The notes: generated from the letters alone by a model not told the origin. DNA of 64,000 nucleotides from Rhodococcus sp. KBS0724 (GCF_005938745.2 NZ_VCBX02000001.1:6626897-6690896); one strand, 5' to 3'. Counted from the first letter of the stretch, positions 53,966 through 63,224 are shown. Made by a program: numbers and translations.

Positions 53966-54289
53966 GTGTCGAATACCGTCACCATCACCGACGATTCCTT
54001 CAAGCAGGACGTCCTGGGCAGCGACAAGCCCGTTCTCGTCGACTTCTGGGCAACCTGGTGCGGCCCGTGCAAGATGGTCGCCCCGGTTCTCGAGGAAATT
54101 GCCGGTGAGAACAGCGACAAGCTGACCATCGCCAAGCTCGACATCGACGCCAACCCGGCCGCAGCCCGCGACTTCCAGGTCATGTCGATCCCGACGCTGA
54201 TCCTGTTCAAGGACGGGCAGCCCATCAAGACCATCGTCGGCGCAAAGGGCAAGGCCGCGCTGCTCAAGGAACTCTCGGACGTACTCTGA
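53966..54289 (+). CDS. trxA: Thioredoxin
   Basis: 107 residues, GTG start after GAGGAG. Active site WCGPCK in DFWATWCGPCKMVAPVLEEIA, cis-Pro in IPTLILFKDGQ. Cytoplasmic disulfide reductase, partner of the trxB product upstream. A hairpin with T-rich end follows the stop. Confidence 0.97.
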   Translation: MSNTVTITDDSFKQDVLGSDKPVLVDFWATWCGPCKMVAPVLEEIAGENSDKLTIAKLDIDANPAAARDFQVMSIPTLILFKDGQPIKTIVGAKGKAALLKELSDVL

Positions 54290-54305
54290 GTACCCTGTGA
54301 ACGTG

Positions 54306-54332
54306 GGGGATTCTCGCAATCCCCAGGTTTTC
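54306..54332 (+). terminator. trxBA terminator
   Basis: GGGGATT (54306-54312), loop CTCGC, AATCCCC (54318-54324), then AGGTTTTCT. A classical stem with T-rich tail 16 bp after the trxA stop. Confidence 0.8.
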
Positions 54333-54340
54333 TGAGATAA

Positions 54341-54386
54341 TCGATCGATGTGCCTGATCAGATCCATTTCCAGGCACATCGATCGA
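54341..54386. promoter_or_regulatory. Long hairpin in the cwlM leader
   Basis: TCGATCGATGTGCCTG (54341-54356), 14-base loop, then its exact complement CAGGCACATCGATCGA (54371-54386). It sits after the trxA terminator and 31 bp before the cwlM ATG. Could be a second terminator, an RNA structure in the cwlM leader or a protein site. There is no T-run. Confidence 0.65.
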
Positions 54387-54417
54387 ATTCTTTTGCCGAT
54401 CTGAGAGGTTTTCACGC

Positions 54418-55605
54418 ATGCATCGACTCCGACACGGTGATCACGGCCCGGCCGTCGCCGAGATTCGGGGCACATTGACGAAGCTGGGATATCTGCATCA
54501 CATCCCGTCCAGCATTCGACGTGAAAGCGGCGACGGTGCCCATTGGGTTGCGCCGGACGTCATCTTCGATCATCACCTCGACAGCGCCGTTCGTGCCTTC
54601 CAGCAGCAACGTGGGCTGCTCGTCGACGGCATCGTGGGCCCGGCAACGTATCGGTCCATTCGTGAGGCGTCGTACCGCTTGGGCGCCCGCACTCTGATCT
54701 ACCAGCTGTCCGCTCCGCTGTACGGCGACGATGTGGCAGCTCTGCAGACCAAACTTCAGGATCTCGGCTTCTACTCGGGGCGCGTCGACGGTTTCTTCGG
54801 GCCGATGACGCACGAGTCGTTGTCGTCGTTCCAGCGTGAGATCGGCATTGCCGCCGACGGTATCTGCGGCCCTCAGACTCTGCGTTCTCTCGATCTTCTC
54901 GGAACTCGTGTCACGGGCGGTTCACCCCACGCGATCAGCGAGGAAGAACTGGTTCGTCGCAAGGGCCCGCAGCTGGGCGGCAAGCGGATCGTCATCGATC
55001 CAGGTCTGGGCGGACCGTCCACCGGAGCAATCGTGAACGGTATCTCCGAGTCCGATGTGTTGTGGGATCTTGCGATGCGCCTCGAGGGGCGGATGGCCGC
55101 AACCGGAATGGAGACGTTCCTCTCGCGCCCGCACAATGTCGATCCGTCCGAGGCCGATCGCGCATCAACGTCCAACGCGTTCGACGCGGACCTGATGATC
55201 TCGCTGCGGTGCGACAGCAACCCCAGCCCGTCGGCAAACGGTGTGGCGAGCTTCCATTTCGGAAATTCACACGGTTCGGTCTCGAAGATCGGTCAGATTC
55301 TCACCGGGTTCGTCCAGCGCGAGATCGTTGCCCGAACTCCGTTGCAGGACAACAGAACTCACGGTCGCACGTGGGAATTGCTGCGACTGACCAACATGCC
55401 GACGGTACAGATCGACCTCGGTTACCTCTCCAATGCGAATGATGCTGCGGTGCTTACCAATCCGCGCATGCGCGACACCATCGCCGAGGCCATCCTGATT
55501 TCGGTCAAACGCCTGTACCTGCTCGGGCAAGACGATCAGCCCACCGGTACGTTCACGTTTGCCGAGCTTCTTGCAGAAGAACTTTCGGTATCGGACCGCA
55601 ACTGA
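54418..55605 (+). CDS. cwlM: CwlM: amidase-like cytoplasmic regulator of peptidoglycan synthesis
   Basis: 395 residues and no signal peptide. Two N-terminal peptidoglycan-binding-like repeats (residues ~5-75 and ~97-160, the latter GRVDGFFGPMTHESLSSFQREIG) and an amidase_3 domain at ~185-370. The zinc ligands are degraded: IDPGLGGP has Leu for the first His, and LMISLRCDSNPS has Arg for the second. It should therefore be inactive as an amidase. In mycobacteria CwlM is cytoplasmic, phosphorylated by PknB, and activates MurA; the same role is expected. Confidence 0.93.
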   Translation: MHRLRHGDHGPAVAEIRGTLTKLGYLHHIPSSIRRESGDGAHWVAPDVIFDHHLDSAVRAFQQQRGLLVDGIVGPATYRSIREASYRLGARTLIYQLSAPLYGDDVAALQTKLQDLGFYSGRVDGFFGPMTHESLSSFQREIGIAADGICGPQTLRSLDLLGTRVTGGSPHAISEEELVRRKGPQLGGKRIVIDPGLGGPSTGAIVNGISESDVLWDLAMRLEGRMAATGMETFLSRPHNVDPSEADRASTSNAFDADLMISLRCDSNPSPSANGVASFHFGNSHGSVSKIGQILTGFVQREIVARTPLQDNRTHGRTWELLRLTNMPTVQIDLGYLSNANDAAVLTNPRMRDTIAEAILISVKRLYLLGQDDQPTGTFTFAELLAEELSVSDRN

Positions 55606-55615
55606 CGCGCGTTTC

Positions 55616-56299
55616 TCACACGCGCGTCAGTTCACCGACCTGAATCATCTCGAGGGCTGCAGCTTGTAGGAGTCGATCGAGGGCTTCCTCGACGTCGACC
55701 TTCCACTCGTGGTCCCGATTGAGTTCGAGTCGCAAGCGCGGGTACCGATGATGGGGCGCGACAACCTCGAAACCGTAATCCTCGAGGAAGTCTGCGCTGA
55801 TCATGCATTCCTGGGGTGAACATTCCAGTGCCGCAGTTGCCGACGCGATATCCGAAGCCGACTCCTGCTCGTCTGTACGGATTCCGAAAGCTTCGAGCGC
55901 ACGAACACCGCGGCGGACAAGATCGGTCACCACAGCGGAAATGAGGGCCGGACCGAGGCTTTCCTCGATACCCGACGGTTCCAGCCGAAGACTGGTCAGC
56001 AGAACAGCGTCGGAGCTGACCGGACTGGTGGGGAACATCTGTGCCCGCGGAATGCTGCGGGGAGGGGCATAGAGAGCACTGCCGAGTGGTTTTCCGTCCT
56101 TGACCGCAACCTGGCCGCAGGATCCCCATTCGAGCATGACCATCGACAGCCACGCTTCTTTTTCGAATTCCTGATCGCAGAATCCGCGCGCCTCGTGAAG
56201 CGCCGCCGGATCCATCTCCCAGAACACACAACGTCGAGCGTGGGCCGAGAGTTGATCGAGACCGTCAAGACGCAGCGATGTGATGACGTGAGTCGACAC
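55616..56299 (-). CDS. Acetyltransferase-like protein (Rv3916c homologue)
   Basis: 227 residues, GTG start at 56299. GNAT-like features: WLSMVMLEWGSCGQVAVKDGKPLGSALYAPP and LTSLRLEPSGIEESLGPALISAVVTDLVRRGVRALEAFG. An ECMISADFLEDYGFEVVAPHHRYPRLRLEL end resembles GNAT beta strands. The position between cwlM and parB is that of Rv3916c. Substrate unknown. Confidence 0.75.
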   Translation of the reverse strand: MSTHVITSLRLDGLDQLSAHARRCVFWEMDPAALHEARGFCDQEFEKEAWLSMVMLEWGSCGQVAVKDGKPLGSALYAPPRSIPRAQMFPTSPVSSDAVLLTSLRLEPSGIEESLGPALISAVVTDLVRRGVRALEAFGIRTDEQESASDIASATAALECSPQECMISADFLEDYGFEVVAPHHRYPRLRLELNRDHEWKVDVEEALDRLLQAAALEMIQVGELTRV

Positions 56300-56477
56300 T
56301 GGCTAACTCACTTCCGTAGGTCGCGATCTCAATTTTGGTCTCTGTCGAACATGTAGATCTCCGCCGCACATTTTTGCCCCACCCGACGCGTTTTCCTTCT
56401 CCAGAATAAGCCACCACAACTCCGTTTGCGCTGTCACTACACCCGCCACATCAAAACCGTTGCAGTTCAATAGATTT

Positions 56478-56559
56478 CACTGTGACAGAACGTTCAAGGT
56501 CGCTATTTTGTCACAGTGACGAAACTAGCCGGTACGCCTGGATGTCAGCGTTTCGTCAC
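56478..56559. repeat. Two interleaved inverted repeats at the parB 3' end
   Basis: CACTGTGACA (56478-56487) pairs with TGTCACAGTG (56509-56518). GTGACGAAAC (56516-56525) pairs with GTTTCGTCAC (56550-56559). The last arm covers the parB stop codon. They share bases, so the two structures are mutually exclusive. Could end parB transcription or regulate the acetyltransferase-like gene. Confidence 0.6.
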
Positions 56560-57629
56560 TTGTTCGATTTCTGCGCTTCCATCATGCCCACGATGCGCTG
56601 AAGGTCGTCCACCGAGCCGAACTCGACCACAATTTTGCCCTTCCGCTTACCCAAACTGACCGTCACGCGAGTGTCGAACGAGTCGGACAACCGCTCCGCT
56701 ACATCCTGCAGACCCGGCATCACAATCGGCTTCCGCTTCTGCGGGGGAGCGATCTCATTGTCCGCGCGGTTGGCCAAAGTGACGGCTTCCTCCGTCGCTC
56801 GAACCGACATTCCTTCCGCCACGATGCGCGCCGCCATCACTTCCTGAGCGTCGGCACCCGCCTCGAGGGAGAGCAATGCACGAGCATGCCCAGCCGACAG
56901 AACACCCGCAGCGACGCGTCGTTGAACAGCCACCGGCAGCTTCAGCAGACGGATCATGTTGGTCACAACCGGGCGCGAGCGACCGATGCGGTTCGCCAAC
57001 TCCTCGTGCGTTACTTCGAATTCTTCGAGCAACTGCTGATACGCGGCAGCCTCCTCGAGGGGATTCAACTGAACACGATGAATGTTCTCGAGGAGCGCAT
57101 CACGCAACATCGAGTCGTCATCGGTCTCACGAATAATCGCCGGAATCTTCTCGAGGCCGGCTTCCTGGCTCGCGCGCCAGCGACGCTCACCCATGACAAG
57201 TTGGTACTTGTCACCGTTGCGGCGAACCACGATCGGTTGCATCAAACCGAACTCGCGGATGGAATGCACCAACTCGGCAAGTGCTTCCTCGTCGAAAACG
57301 TGACGCGGCTGCTTCGGGTTGGTTTCGATCAAACTCGGTTCGATCTCGAGATAGACAGCCCCAGCGGGTGCCAGTTCCGACTCGAGTTCATCCGCAGTCG
57401 GCACTGCGGTCTTTGCGACTGTAGCTTTGGATTTTGCCGTTTTCGGGGCCGCGGTCTTCGGTGGGGGAGGGGAGGGGTTGGCCTTCGCGCCGCCGATTTC
57501 GCCGCTTCCCACTTCACCGCCGATGATGAGGTCCGCTGCTGCCGCGCCCAGTCCTGGTGCAGTGGCCGGACCGGTAGGAATCAGTGCGGCGAGGCCGCGG
57601 CCCAATCCGCCTTTACGTGCCTGGCTCAT
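56556..57629 (-). CDS. parB: Chromosome partitioning protein ParB
   Basis: 357 residues from the ATG at 57629, GGAG ribosome site, one base after parA. N-terminal [16 protein letters not shown], then a Lys/Pro-rich linker, ParB/Srx CTP-binding domain [37 protein letters not shown] and [17 protein letters not shown] domain [27 protein letters not shown], and a C-terminal dimerisation domain. Binds the parS sites described below and spreads to load SMC and guide origin segregation with ParA. Confidence 0.97.
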   Translation of the reverse strand: MSQARKGGLGRGLAALIPTGPATAPGLGAAAADLIIGGEVGSGEIGGAKANPSPPPPKTAAPKTAKSKATVAKTAVPTADELESELAPAGAVYLEIEPSLIETNPKQPRHVFDEEALAELVHSIREFGLMQPIVVRRNGDKYQLVMGERRWRASQEAGLEKIPAIIRETDDDSMLRDALLENIHRVQLNPLEEAAAYQQLLEEFEVTHEELANRIGRSRPVVTNMIRLLKLPVAVQRRVAAGVLSAGHARALLSLEAGADAQEVMAARIVAEGMSVRATEEAVTLANRADNEIAPPQKRKPIVMPGLQDVAERLSDSFDTRVTVSLGKRKGKIVVEFGSVDDLQRIVGMMEAQKSNK

Positions 57630-57630
57630 C

Positions 57631-58686
57631 TCACTGCTCCTGCGTCGTAGTGGTGACAGAGCGTCCGGCCAATTCGCGGCCGGCATCGAGGTAACTCATT
57701 GCGCCCCGTGAACCCGGGTCGTAGTCGAGAACGGTCATGCCGTAACCCGGAGCTTCGGAAACCTTGACGCTTCGGGGAATCACAGCCCGGAGAACGGTGT
57801 CACCGAAGTGCTTACGCACCTCTTCTGCCACCTGATCGGCGAGCTTGGTACGACCGTCGTACATCGTCAGCAGAACGGTCGAGACATGCAGATCGGGGTT
57901 CAGGTGTGCCTGCACCAATTCGATGTTTCGCAGCAACTGCCCGACGCCCTCGAGGGCGTAGTACTCGCACTGAATCGGGATCAGAACTTCCTTGGCCGCG
58001 ACCATCGCATTGACGGTCAGAAGGCCGAGGGACGGTGGGCAGTCGATGAGGACAAAGTCCACGTCCAACTCCGCGAGCACCTTCTCGTTGAGCGCACCCT
58101 TGAGACGATTCTCGCGAGCCACCATCGACACCAGTTCGATCTCTGCGCCGGCCAAGTCGATAGTCGCGGGGATGCAGAGTAGCCGCTCACTGTGCGGGCT
58201 CGTCTGAACCGCGTCAACGGCCTTCACTTCGCCGATGAGGAGTTCATAACTCGAAGGGGTACCCGAGGTGTGAACGACGCCCAGAGCGGTGCTGGCGTTG
58301 CCCTGAGGGTCCAAATCGACCACGAGGACGGTAAGCCCCTGGAGAGCCAGCGCAGAAGCGAGGTTGACGGTTGTTGTTGTCTTGCCGACGCCACCCTTCT
58401 GGTTGGCAATCGTGATGACTCGACGGAAAGCAGGCTTGGGGAGCGTCACCGAATGTGGGTGCAGCACCTGGCTTGCACGGTGAGCCGCAGCGCCGATCGG
58501 GGTCTCTTCCGACGAGATTCCGGAATAGGGAGCCGTGAAGTTCTCGTCGTCATTGATCACGGGATCGGCGTTCGCGCTCGGCTGCGGTGTCGCTGTTTCA
58601 CGTGAAACAGCGACCTCTGGCGACGCGACTGTTTCGGGCACAGTAACTACTTCCGGTGAAACCACGGCTTCAGATCGACCCGACAT
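57631..58686 (-). CDS. parA: Chromosome partitioning ATPase ParA
   Basis: 351 residues from the ATG at 58686 (AAGGAG 6 bases before). N-terminal ~95 residues are acidic and variable and carry a parS site at the DNA level. Deviant Walker [25 protein letters not shown], Walker A' VVDLDPQGN, and Walker [14 protein letters not shown]. Full length for mycobacterial-type ParA. Forms gradients that pull ParB-parS complexes. Confidence 0.97.
   Translation of the reverse strand: MSGRSEAVVSPEVVTVPETVASPEVAVSRETATPQPSANADPVINDDENFTAPYSGISSEETPIGAAAHRASQVLHPHSVTLPKPAFRRVITIANQKGGVGKTTTTVNLASALALQGLTVLVVDLDPQGNASTALGVVHTSGTPSSYELLIGEVKAVDAVQTSPHSERLLCIPATIDLAGAEIELVSMVARENRLKGALNEKVLAELDVDFVLIDCPPSLGLLTVNAMVAAKEVLIPIQCEYYALEGVGQLLRNIELVQAHLNPDLHVSTVLLTMYDGRTKLADQVAEEVRKHFGDTVLRAVIPRSVKVSEAPGYGMTVLDYDPGSRGAMSYLDAGRELAGRSVTTTTQEQ
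58594..58609. other. parS site, perfect, inside parA
   Basis: TGTTTCACGTGAAACA, exact consensus, within the 5' coding part of parA (it encodes the SRET stretch). Confidence 0.95.
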
Positions 58687-58744
58687 TGACTGCTCCTTCG
58701 ATTGCGAATCGACCACTGCGTGCTCTCATCATGTGTACTTCCTT

Positions 58745-58774
58745 TGTCATCGCTGACGCTGTCATCGCTGACGC
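58745..58774. repeat. 15-bp tandem duplication at the rsmG stop
   Basis: TGTCATCGCTGACGC occurs at 58745-58759 and 58760-58774. The rsmG stop (58762-58764) lies in the second copy; the first copy repeats it downstream, out to the parA side. Confidence 0.85.
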
Positions 58775-59442
58775 CGTTTCGGGAGACGCTCGGCCTTGAC
58801 CACGACTGTGGGCGTCCGGAGAAATTTAGATCCGCACTCGAGTATTTCGAACTTGCCTGCACCGAGTTTGGTCAACGCGGTACGGTCTCGCTCGATCTCT
58901 TCCGCAGCACTCGAACCCTTCAGCGCAAGCATCCGGCCATGCTCGTGAATGAGGGGGAGTGACCAACGGGCCAGCTTTTCCAACGGCGCAACTGCACGCG
59001 ACGTCACTACGTCGGCGCCGCCCGCTTCCTTCACGACACCCGATTCCTCGGCGCGGCCACGAACAACCAGAACATCCAATCCGTTGGATTCGATGAACTC
59101 GGCGAGGTACACAGACCGTCGTAGAAGCGGTTCGACCAAAGTCACTTTGAGATCCGGCCGCGCGATTGCGAGAGGGATTCCCGGCAGCCCGGCTCCACTT
59201 CCCACATCGACAACGGACTCGCCTTCGGCGATCAACTCACCGATGACAGCGCAGTTGAGCAAGTGACGTTCCCAGAGTCGCGGCACCTCGCGAGGACCGA
59301 TGAGCCCGCGCTCGACGCCGTCCGTTGCCAAAGATTGGTAGTAGCGTTCTGCAATGTCGTATCGATCGCCGAACACAGCGCGCGCAGTCGCTTGTTCATC
59401 CCAGTCAACCGACGCCGCACCATTTTGTTCCACGTGAAACAT
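58762..59442 (-). CDS. rsmG: 16S rRNA (guanine-N7) methyltransferase RsmG
   Basis: 226 residues. S-adenosylmethionine motif [30 protein letters not shown], then VVRGRAEE and [16 protein letters not shown]. Methylates G527 of 16S rRNA; loss gives low-level streptomycin resistance. Known synteny parA-rsmG-jag. The start codon and the first codons (MFHVEQ) fall in a parS site, so the N-terminus is shaped by ParB-binding DNA. Confidence 0.95.
   Translation of the reverse strand: MFHVEQNGAASVDWDEQATARAVFGDRYDIAERYYQSLATDGVERGLIGPREVPRLWERHLLNCAVIGELIAEGESVVDVGSGAGLPGIPLAIARPDLKVTLVEPLLRRSVYLAEFIESNGLDVLVVRGRAEESGVVKEAGGADVVTSRAVAPLEKLARWSLPLIHEHGRMLALKGSSAAEEIERDRTALTKLGAGKFEILECGSKFLRTPTVVVKAERLPKRRQR
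59426..59441. other. parS site at the rsmG start
   Basis: TGTTCCACGTGAAACA, one mismatch to consensus. It encodes FHVEQ of RsmG. Confidence 0.85.
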
Positions 59443-59566
59443 CCTCCCGCGTATACCGCGAAATCAACAATCAAGACCAAAGTTATTATCCGTGTTATCG
59501 CCGACAAGTGTTCACTTCTACGCACCGACTCGCTGTGAGTCTGCCAACTCAATTGCGGTCGCGCCA

Positions 59567-59582
59567 GGTTTCACGTGAAACA
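59567..59582. other. parS site
   Basis: GGTTTCACGTGAAACA, one mismatch to consensus. Confidence 0.85.
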
Positions 59583-59702
59583 TCCTCCTCTAAGGAACGA
59601 ACTTTCTCGAGAAGTATCATCACTGTGACGAAACTAGGTAGGGGTCCCGCCTGGGACGAATTCAGCGCTGAATTTCTCTAATTCATAGGATTTCCGGTGA
59701 GG

Positions 59703-59718
59703 TGTTTCACGTGAAACT
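59703..59718. other. parS site
   Basis: TGTTTCACGTGAAACT, one mismatch to consensus. Confidence 0.85.
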
Positions 59719-59754
59719 ATTCGGCGCAAAATTACTGCGGGATACATTCTGACG

Positions 59755-60379
59755 ATGACGCTTAGCGACACATGGCTCGCGTACATGGCGGCGCGTCACA
59801 AACGAGCTCCGATCACCGCCGCCGCTGTGCGTCCACCTCGACCACTCGCCGACCGAGATGAAGCCGAACGCGCTACGACGGCGAGTTCCACTCACTTCAC
59901 GACGTACAGGAACAGTCAACTGGGGGAGGGGACTTGATCGGCAGCTTGTTCCCGACTTCTTGCTCGGTCTCGACGAATTAGTCGACAACCACAAATACCG
60001 CTGCAGTCCGGACAATCTCCAGGACACCGAAGACCTCGGTGACGATTGGGGAAAGGTTGCTCGGCAGCAGCCGGCCGGTGGAATCGCGCACATGTTCGTC
60101 GACGCCTATCTTCCGTTCGCGGAAAATGGTTCCGGCGCCGTGTTGTATGTCGACACTCGCGGGGGTGAGCAACAAGGTTGCGTTCGCGACGTCGGTTGGG
60201 AAGGCGCGGATGAAGCCGATCCGATATCGAAGTCGTTGACGGACTACGTCAATTCGGTTCGCATCAGTATCGCGTCGGGCGCCGAACATTCCGGCATGCT
60301 TCCCGCCGTCGAGGATGGCGCACTGATTTGGGAGGTCGACTACAGCGACAGACAGCCCTCTGCGGGCGCCTCAGCCTGA
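59755..60379 (+). pseudogene. SMI1/KNR4-like protein, broken by two frameshifts
   Basis: Three frames in order look like one protein. Frame from ATG 59755: TLSDTWLAYMAARHKRAPITAAAVRPP. Then, about 59868-59959 in a second frame: EFHSLHDVQEQSTGGGDLIGSLFP. Then in a third frame: DFLLGLDELVDNHKY, GGIAHMFVDAYLPFAENGSGAVLYVD, and SLTDYVNSVRISI to a stop at 60379. The pattern (W..Y, LHD, D-L-I-P..LL, LPF..NGSG.LYVD) is that of SMI1/KNR4 proteins, often immunity or regulatory proteins in bacteria. Each shift is a net -1 frame change (one extra base each would explain it). Sequencing error is possible for one but less for both. Confidence 0.6.
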
Positions 60380-60469
60380 GCCGATTGTGATTCGAAATCC
60401 ATTCCCACTGACGAGCTTTTTGCCGTCACAGATCAGTCCCGAAGATGATCTGATCGACATCGACGGTGC

Positions 60470-60485
60470 CGTTTCACGTGAAACC
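60470..60485. other. parS-like site
   Basis: CGTTTCACGTGAAACC, palindromic, two mismatches (both end bases) to consensus. Confidence 0.75.
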
Positions 60486-60504
60486 GATAGTCGACAAATA
60501 CAAA

Positions 60505-60541
60505 GAATGCGAGCCCCGGATTCAATCCGGGGCTCGCATTC
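60505..60541. terminator. Bidirectional terminator between pseudogene and jag
   Basis: GAATGCGAGCCCCGGATT (60505-60522), one unpaired base, then its exact complement (60524-60541). On the minus strand it is followed by CTTTGTATTTG, T-rich, 21 bp after the jag stop, so it ends the rpmH-rnpA-yidDC-jag transcript. Confidence 0.88.
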
Positions 60542-60561
60542 ATTTACTGCTGAGGGGAGTG

Positions 60562-61167
60562 TCAGTCCTTCAGGACAACCACTCGGCGTGACGGCTCAGC
60601 GCCCTCACTTTCGCTCGATACGCCCTTCACCTTGGCGACGGCGTCGTGCACGATCTTGCGTTCGAACGGCGTCATCGGCGCCAGTTCTTCACGCTCACCG
60701 GTTTCGAGAACACGTGCAGCAGCCTCGGCGCCGAGAGCGCTGAGTGCCTCGCGGCGCCCAGCACGCCAGCCGGCGATATCGAGCATCAGGCGGCTACGTT
60801 CGCCTGTGGACTGCTGGACGGCCAGACGGGTCAGTTCCTGGAGAGCGTCGAGAACCTCGCCCTTACGACCGACCAGCTTGGTCAGATCGTCTCCACCGTC
60901 GATGCTGACGATCGCACGATCGCCCTCGACGTCCAGGTCGATATCCCCGTCGAAGTCGAGTACGTCGAGCAACTGCTCGAGGTAGTCGCCGGCGATTTCG
61001 CCTTCTTCGATCAGATCGTCGTCAGAGTCGTCGATGTCTGAATCTTCAACGTCCGACTCTTCGACGTCGGTAACGGGCGCAGCGATTTCAGTGCTCACGT
61101 CTGCGTTTTCTCCATCCAAAGCGGTGTCAGCTTCACTGGACATTGGTCGTTCTCTTTCCTCGATCAT
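60562..61167 (-). CDS. jag: RNA-binding protein Jag/KhpB
   Basis: 201 residues from the ATG at 61167, which overlaps the yidC stop (ATGA); a start at 61143 (SSEADTAL) is possible. N-terminal acidic region of ~55 residues, then KH domain [45 protein letters not shown], and R3H domain [36 protein letters not shown]. Binds RNA, linked to cell-division and envelope control in other bacteria. Co-operonic with yidC. Confidence 0.93.
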   Translation of the reverse strand: MIEERERPMSSEADTALDGENADVSTEIAAPVTDVEESDVEDSDIDDSDDDLIEEGEIAGDYLEQLLDVLDFDGDIDLDVEGDRAIVSIDGGDDLTKLVGRKGEVLDALQELTRLAVQQSTGERSRLMLDIAGWRAGRREALSALGAEAAARVLETGEREELAPMTPFERKIVHDAVAKVKGVSSESEGAEPSRRVVVLKD

Positions 61168-62279
61168 CGCCGCTTATTGCGCTTGGGAGAGTTGCCGCGA
61201 TTGCTCTGTGGCCGGTTCTGTTTGGGTTTCGACGAAGCGCCGCCACCCCCCGAACCGGTGGGCTTGGTCGCAGGCTTCTCGGCCTTGTTGAGGGATACCC
61301 CGGGCAACTCGGATTCGTCTGCTGATTCCGTCGCACTCAGCGCGGCCGGAGATCCCTTTTTCTTGGCAGGATTCGGGCGAGCACCGGGCTTGGGGGCATT
61401 GTCGTTTCGACGCGAGATCGCTTCCTGCTTCTTCGTTTCTTCTTCGGCGTCGATCTTGCGGAAGACGAGATGCTGCTGACCGTAGGTCCAGATGTTGTTC
61501 GACACCCAGTACAGCAGAATTGCGATGGGCAGGAACGGTCCACCGACCAGAACACCGAGCGGGAAAACGTACAGCGCGAGCTTGTTCATGATCGCGGACT
61601 GCGGGTTCGCTGCGGCGGCTTCGGACTGGCGAGCAACCGAAGCGCGGGAGTTGAAGTGCGTCGCGATGCTGGCGATGATCATCAGCGGAGCGGCCACGAG
61701 AATGATGTTCAGACGCGACGGCAGCTCGGGAACGTTCTCGGTGACGTAAGCCTGAAGCTGCGCGACCGGCGTCGTTATTGCCGCCGAGATGGGCGCGCCG
61801 AACAGACGAGCATCCAGGAACGACTGGACGTCAGTGGCCGAGAAGACGTAGTTCGGGGTGTTGAGGTTGTCCTCTGCGGTCATGCCCAGCTGGCCCATAC
61901 CGGTGCCGGTGCGGTTGAACGAGCGCAGGACGTGGAACAGACCGATGAACACCGGTGCCTGAGCCAAGACCGGGAGACAGCCCATGATCGGGTTGAATCC
62001 GTGCTCCTTCTGGAGCTTCTGCATCTCGACGGCCTGGCGCTGACGGTCGCCCGAATACTTCTTCTGCAGTGCCTTGATCTGCGGCTGCAGTTCCTGCATC
62101 TGGCGGGTCGTGCGGACCTGCTTCACGAACGGCTTGTACAGAACCGCACGCAAGGTGAACACCAGGAACACTACGGAGAGCGCCCAGGCTATTCCGTTGT
62201 CCGGGCCGAGAATGAACCCGAAGACCTTGTGCCAGACCCACAGAATCGCGGATACCGGATAGTAAATGAAATTGAGCAC
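61164..62279 (-). CDS. yidC: Membrane protein insertase YidC
   Basis: 371 residues from a GTG at 62279, chosen because a GAGGAG motif lies upstream and the N-terminus then begins at the first helix ([20 protein letters not shown]); the frame stays open to 62387 but that part overlaps yidD. Five helices with [43 protein letters not shown], and [14 protein letters not shown]. The C-terminal ~80 residues are basic and Gly/Ser-rich and end in PKRNKRR, likely ribosome-binding. Inserts membrane proteins alone or with SecYEG. Confidence 0.95.
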   Translation of the reverse strand: MLNFIYYPVSAILWVWHKVFGFILGPDNGIAWALSVVFLVFTLRAVLYKPFVKQVRTTRQMQELQPQIKALQKKYSGDRQRQAVEMQKLQKEHGFNPIMGCLPVLAQAPVFIGLFHVLRSFNRTGTGMGQLGMTAEDNLNTPNYVFSATDVQSFLDARLFGAPISAAITTPVAQLQAYVTENVPELPSRLNIILVAAPLMIIASIATHFNSRASVARQSEAAAANPQSAIMNKLALYVFPLGVLVGGPFLPIAILLYWVSNNIWTYGQQHLVFRKIDAEEETKKQEAISRRNDNAPKPGARPNPAKKKGSPAALSATESADESELPGVSLNKAEKPATKPTGSGGGGASSKPKQNRPQSNRGNSPKRNKRR

Positions 62280-62283
62280 GGCT

Positions 62284-62637
62284 CTAAGTACTCCTCTGTT
62301 CGTCCATAGGACCGCGGTGGCGGCAACCCGCATCACGGCCACGACGGGGCGGAACGGGGTCCCACCCTCCAGAATGCCAGGGGGCACACTTCGCCAACCG
62401 CACCACAGTCAAGAAAAGGCCTTTGATCGCCCCGTGCGTACGGAGGGCATCCACCGCATACTCGCTACAGGTGGGGGTGAACCGGCAGGTCGGCATCCGC
62501 AGAGGCGACACATACGTCCGGTACAACTCGATACAGAAGATAAGAACAGTGGCGGGAGCGCGACGCACAGCCTTCAAAACCGTCAGAAAACGGGAGGCTG
62601 GGGGAGTTTCGATCTGCTCATCGAGCGGAGTACTCAT
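62284..62637 (-). CDS. yidD: Membrane protein insertion efficiency factor YidD
   Basis: 117 residues. Family motif [65 protein letters not shown], with the invariant Cys residues. Helps YidC insertion. Overlaps rnpA by 4 bp (62634-62637). Confidence 0.95.
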   Translation of the reverse strand: MSTPLDEQIETPPASRFLTVLKAVRRAPATVLIFCIELYRTYVSPLRMPTCRFTPTCSEYAVDALRTHGAIKGLFLTVVRLAKCAPWHSGGWDPVPPRRGRDAGCRHRGPMDEQRST

Positions 62638-63014
62638 GGCTCTTCACTTACCGACACCAATAGATTCATTTTGCCCAGACCTGCGCGCAGTTGCTTGGCC
62701 AACTCAGCGGAACTGGCGGTCGCACTACCCGGAAGTGCACGAATAACCACATCTGTTTCCGGTGAAACCTGGTGCGCGAGGTCTGCACATATATGACGAA
62801 GCCGGCGTGCGACTCGATGTCGAATCACCGCCGGCCCGACAGCCTTGCTCACGATCAGCCCGAATCGGGGACCGTGATTTGTTACTACCAGCGCCTCTAC
62901 TTGCTCGCGATCAAACGCGTGCACGACAAGGTCGCGTCTTCCCATACGACGACCACGTCGCACCGCCACGGAAAAATCCGAGTGGCGGCGCAACCGGTAC
63001 GGCTCAGGCAACAC
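62634..63014 (-). CDS. rnpA: Ribonuclease P protein component
   Basis: 126 residues, GTG start. MLPEPYRLRRHSDFSVAVRRGRRMGRRDLVVH and RFGLIVSKAVGPAVIRHRVARRLRHI (the RNR-type motif). Binds RNase P RNA for 5' tRNA processing. Follows rpmH by 26 bp, which contain most of a hairpin. Confidence 0.95.
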   Translation of the reverse strand: MLPEPYRLRRHSDFSVAVRRGRRMGRRDLVVHAFDREQVEALVVTNHGPRFGLIVSKAVGPAVIRHRVARRLRHICADLAHQVSPETDVVIRALPGSATASSAELAKQLRAGLGKMNLLVSVSEEP

Positions 63015-63022
63015 CCCGAGCT

Positions 63023-63045
63023 CCTGATCTCAGAATCAGATCAGG
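63023..63045. promoter_or_regulatory. Hairpin between rpmH and rnpA
   Basis: CCTGATCT (63023-63030), seven-base loop, AGATCAGG (63038-63045): a perfect 8-bp stem that includes the rpmH stop codon (63041-63043). A plausible RNA processing or attenuation point that lowers rnpA relative to rpmH. Confidence 0.65.
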
Positions 63046-63184
63046 CTGTCAGGGAATCGCGGCCCTTACGGCGACGCGCCGAAACGATTGCACGACCCGC
63101 ACGGGTACGCATACGAAGACGGAAGCCGTGAACACGCGCGCGGCGGCGATTATTCGGCTGGAACGTCCGCTTGCCCTTGGCCAC
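63041..63184 (-). CDS. rpmH: 50S ribosomal protein L34
   Basis: 47 residues, GTG at 63184. [20 protein letters not shown] and [22 protein letters not shown], diagnostic of L34, very basic. First gene of the operon that runs to jag, reading away from the origin. Confidence 0.97.
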   Translation of the reverse strand: MAKGKRTFQPNNRRRARVHGFRLRMRTRAGRAIVSARRRKGRDSLTA

Positions 63185-63208
63185 GGTCAACACTCCTCGA
63201 AGTTCATT

Positions 63209-63224
63209 GGCGCCTCCCGGCGCC
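63209..63224. promoter_or_regulatory. Hairpin in the rpmH leader
   Basis: GGCGCC-TCCC-GGCGCC, a 6-bp all-GC stem with a 4-base loop, about 25 bp before the rpmH start. Another GGCGCC is at 63237-63242. May be part of the transcript leader or a binding site. Confidence 0.45.

Larger units (their letters stand above)
59443..59754. other. Intergenic region with two parS sites
   Basis: 312 bp between the rsmG start and the pseudogene. It contains parS sites at 59567-59582 and 59703-59718 and the sequence GTGACGAAACTAG at 59625-59637, which also occurs at 56516-56528. No gene seen. Confidence 0.7.

Noticed and set aside
60387..60743. 118-residue plus-strand ORF
   Set aside because: Covers a parS site, a terminator hairpin and the antisense of jag; not a gene.
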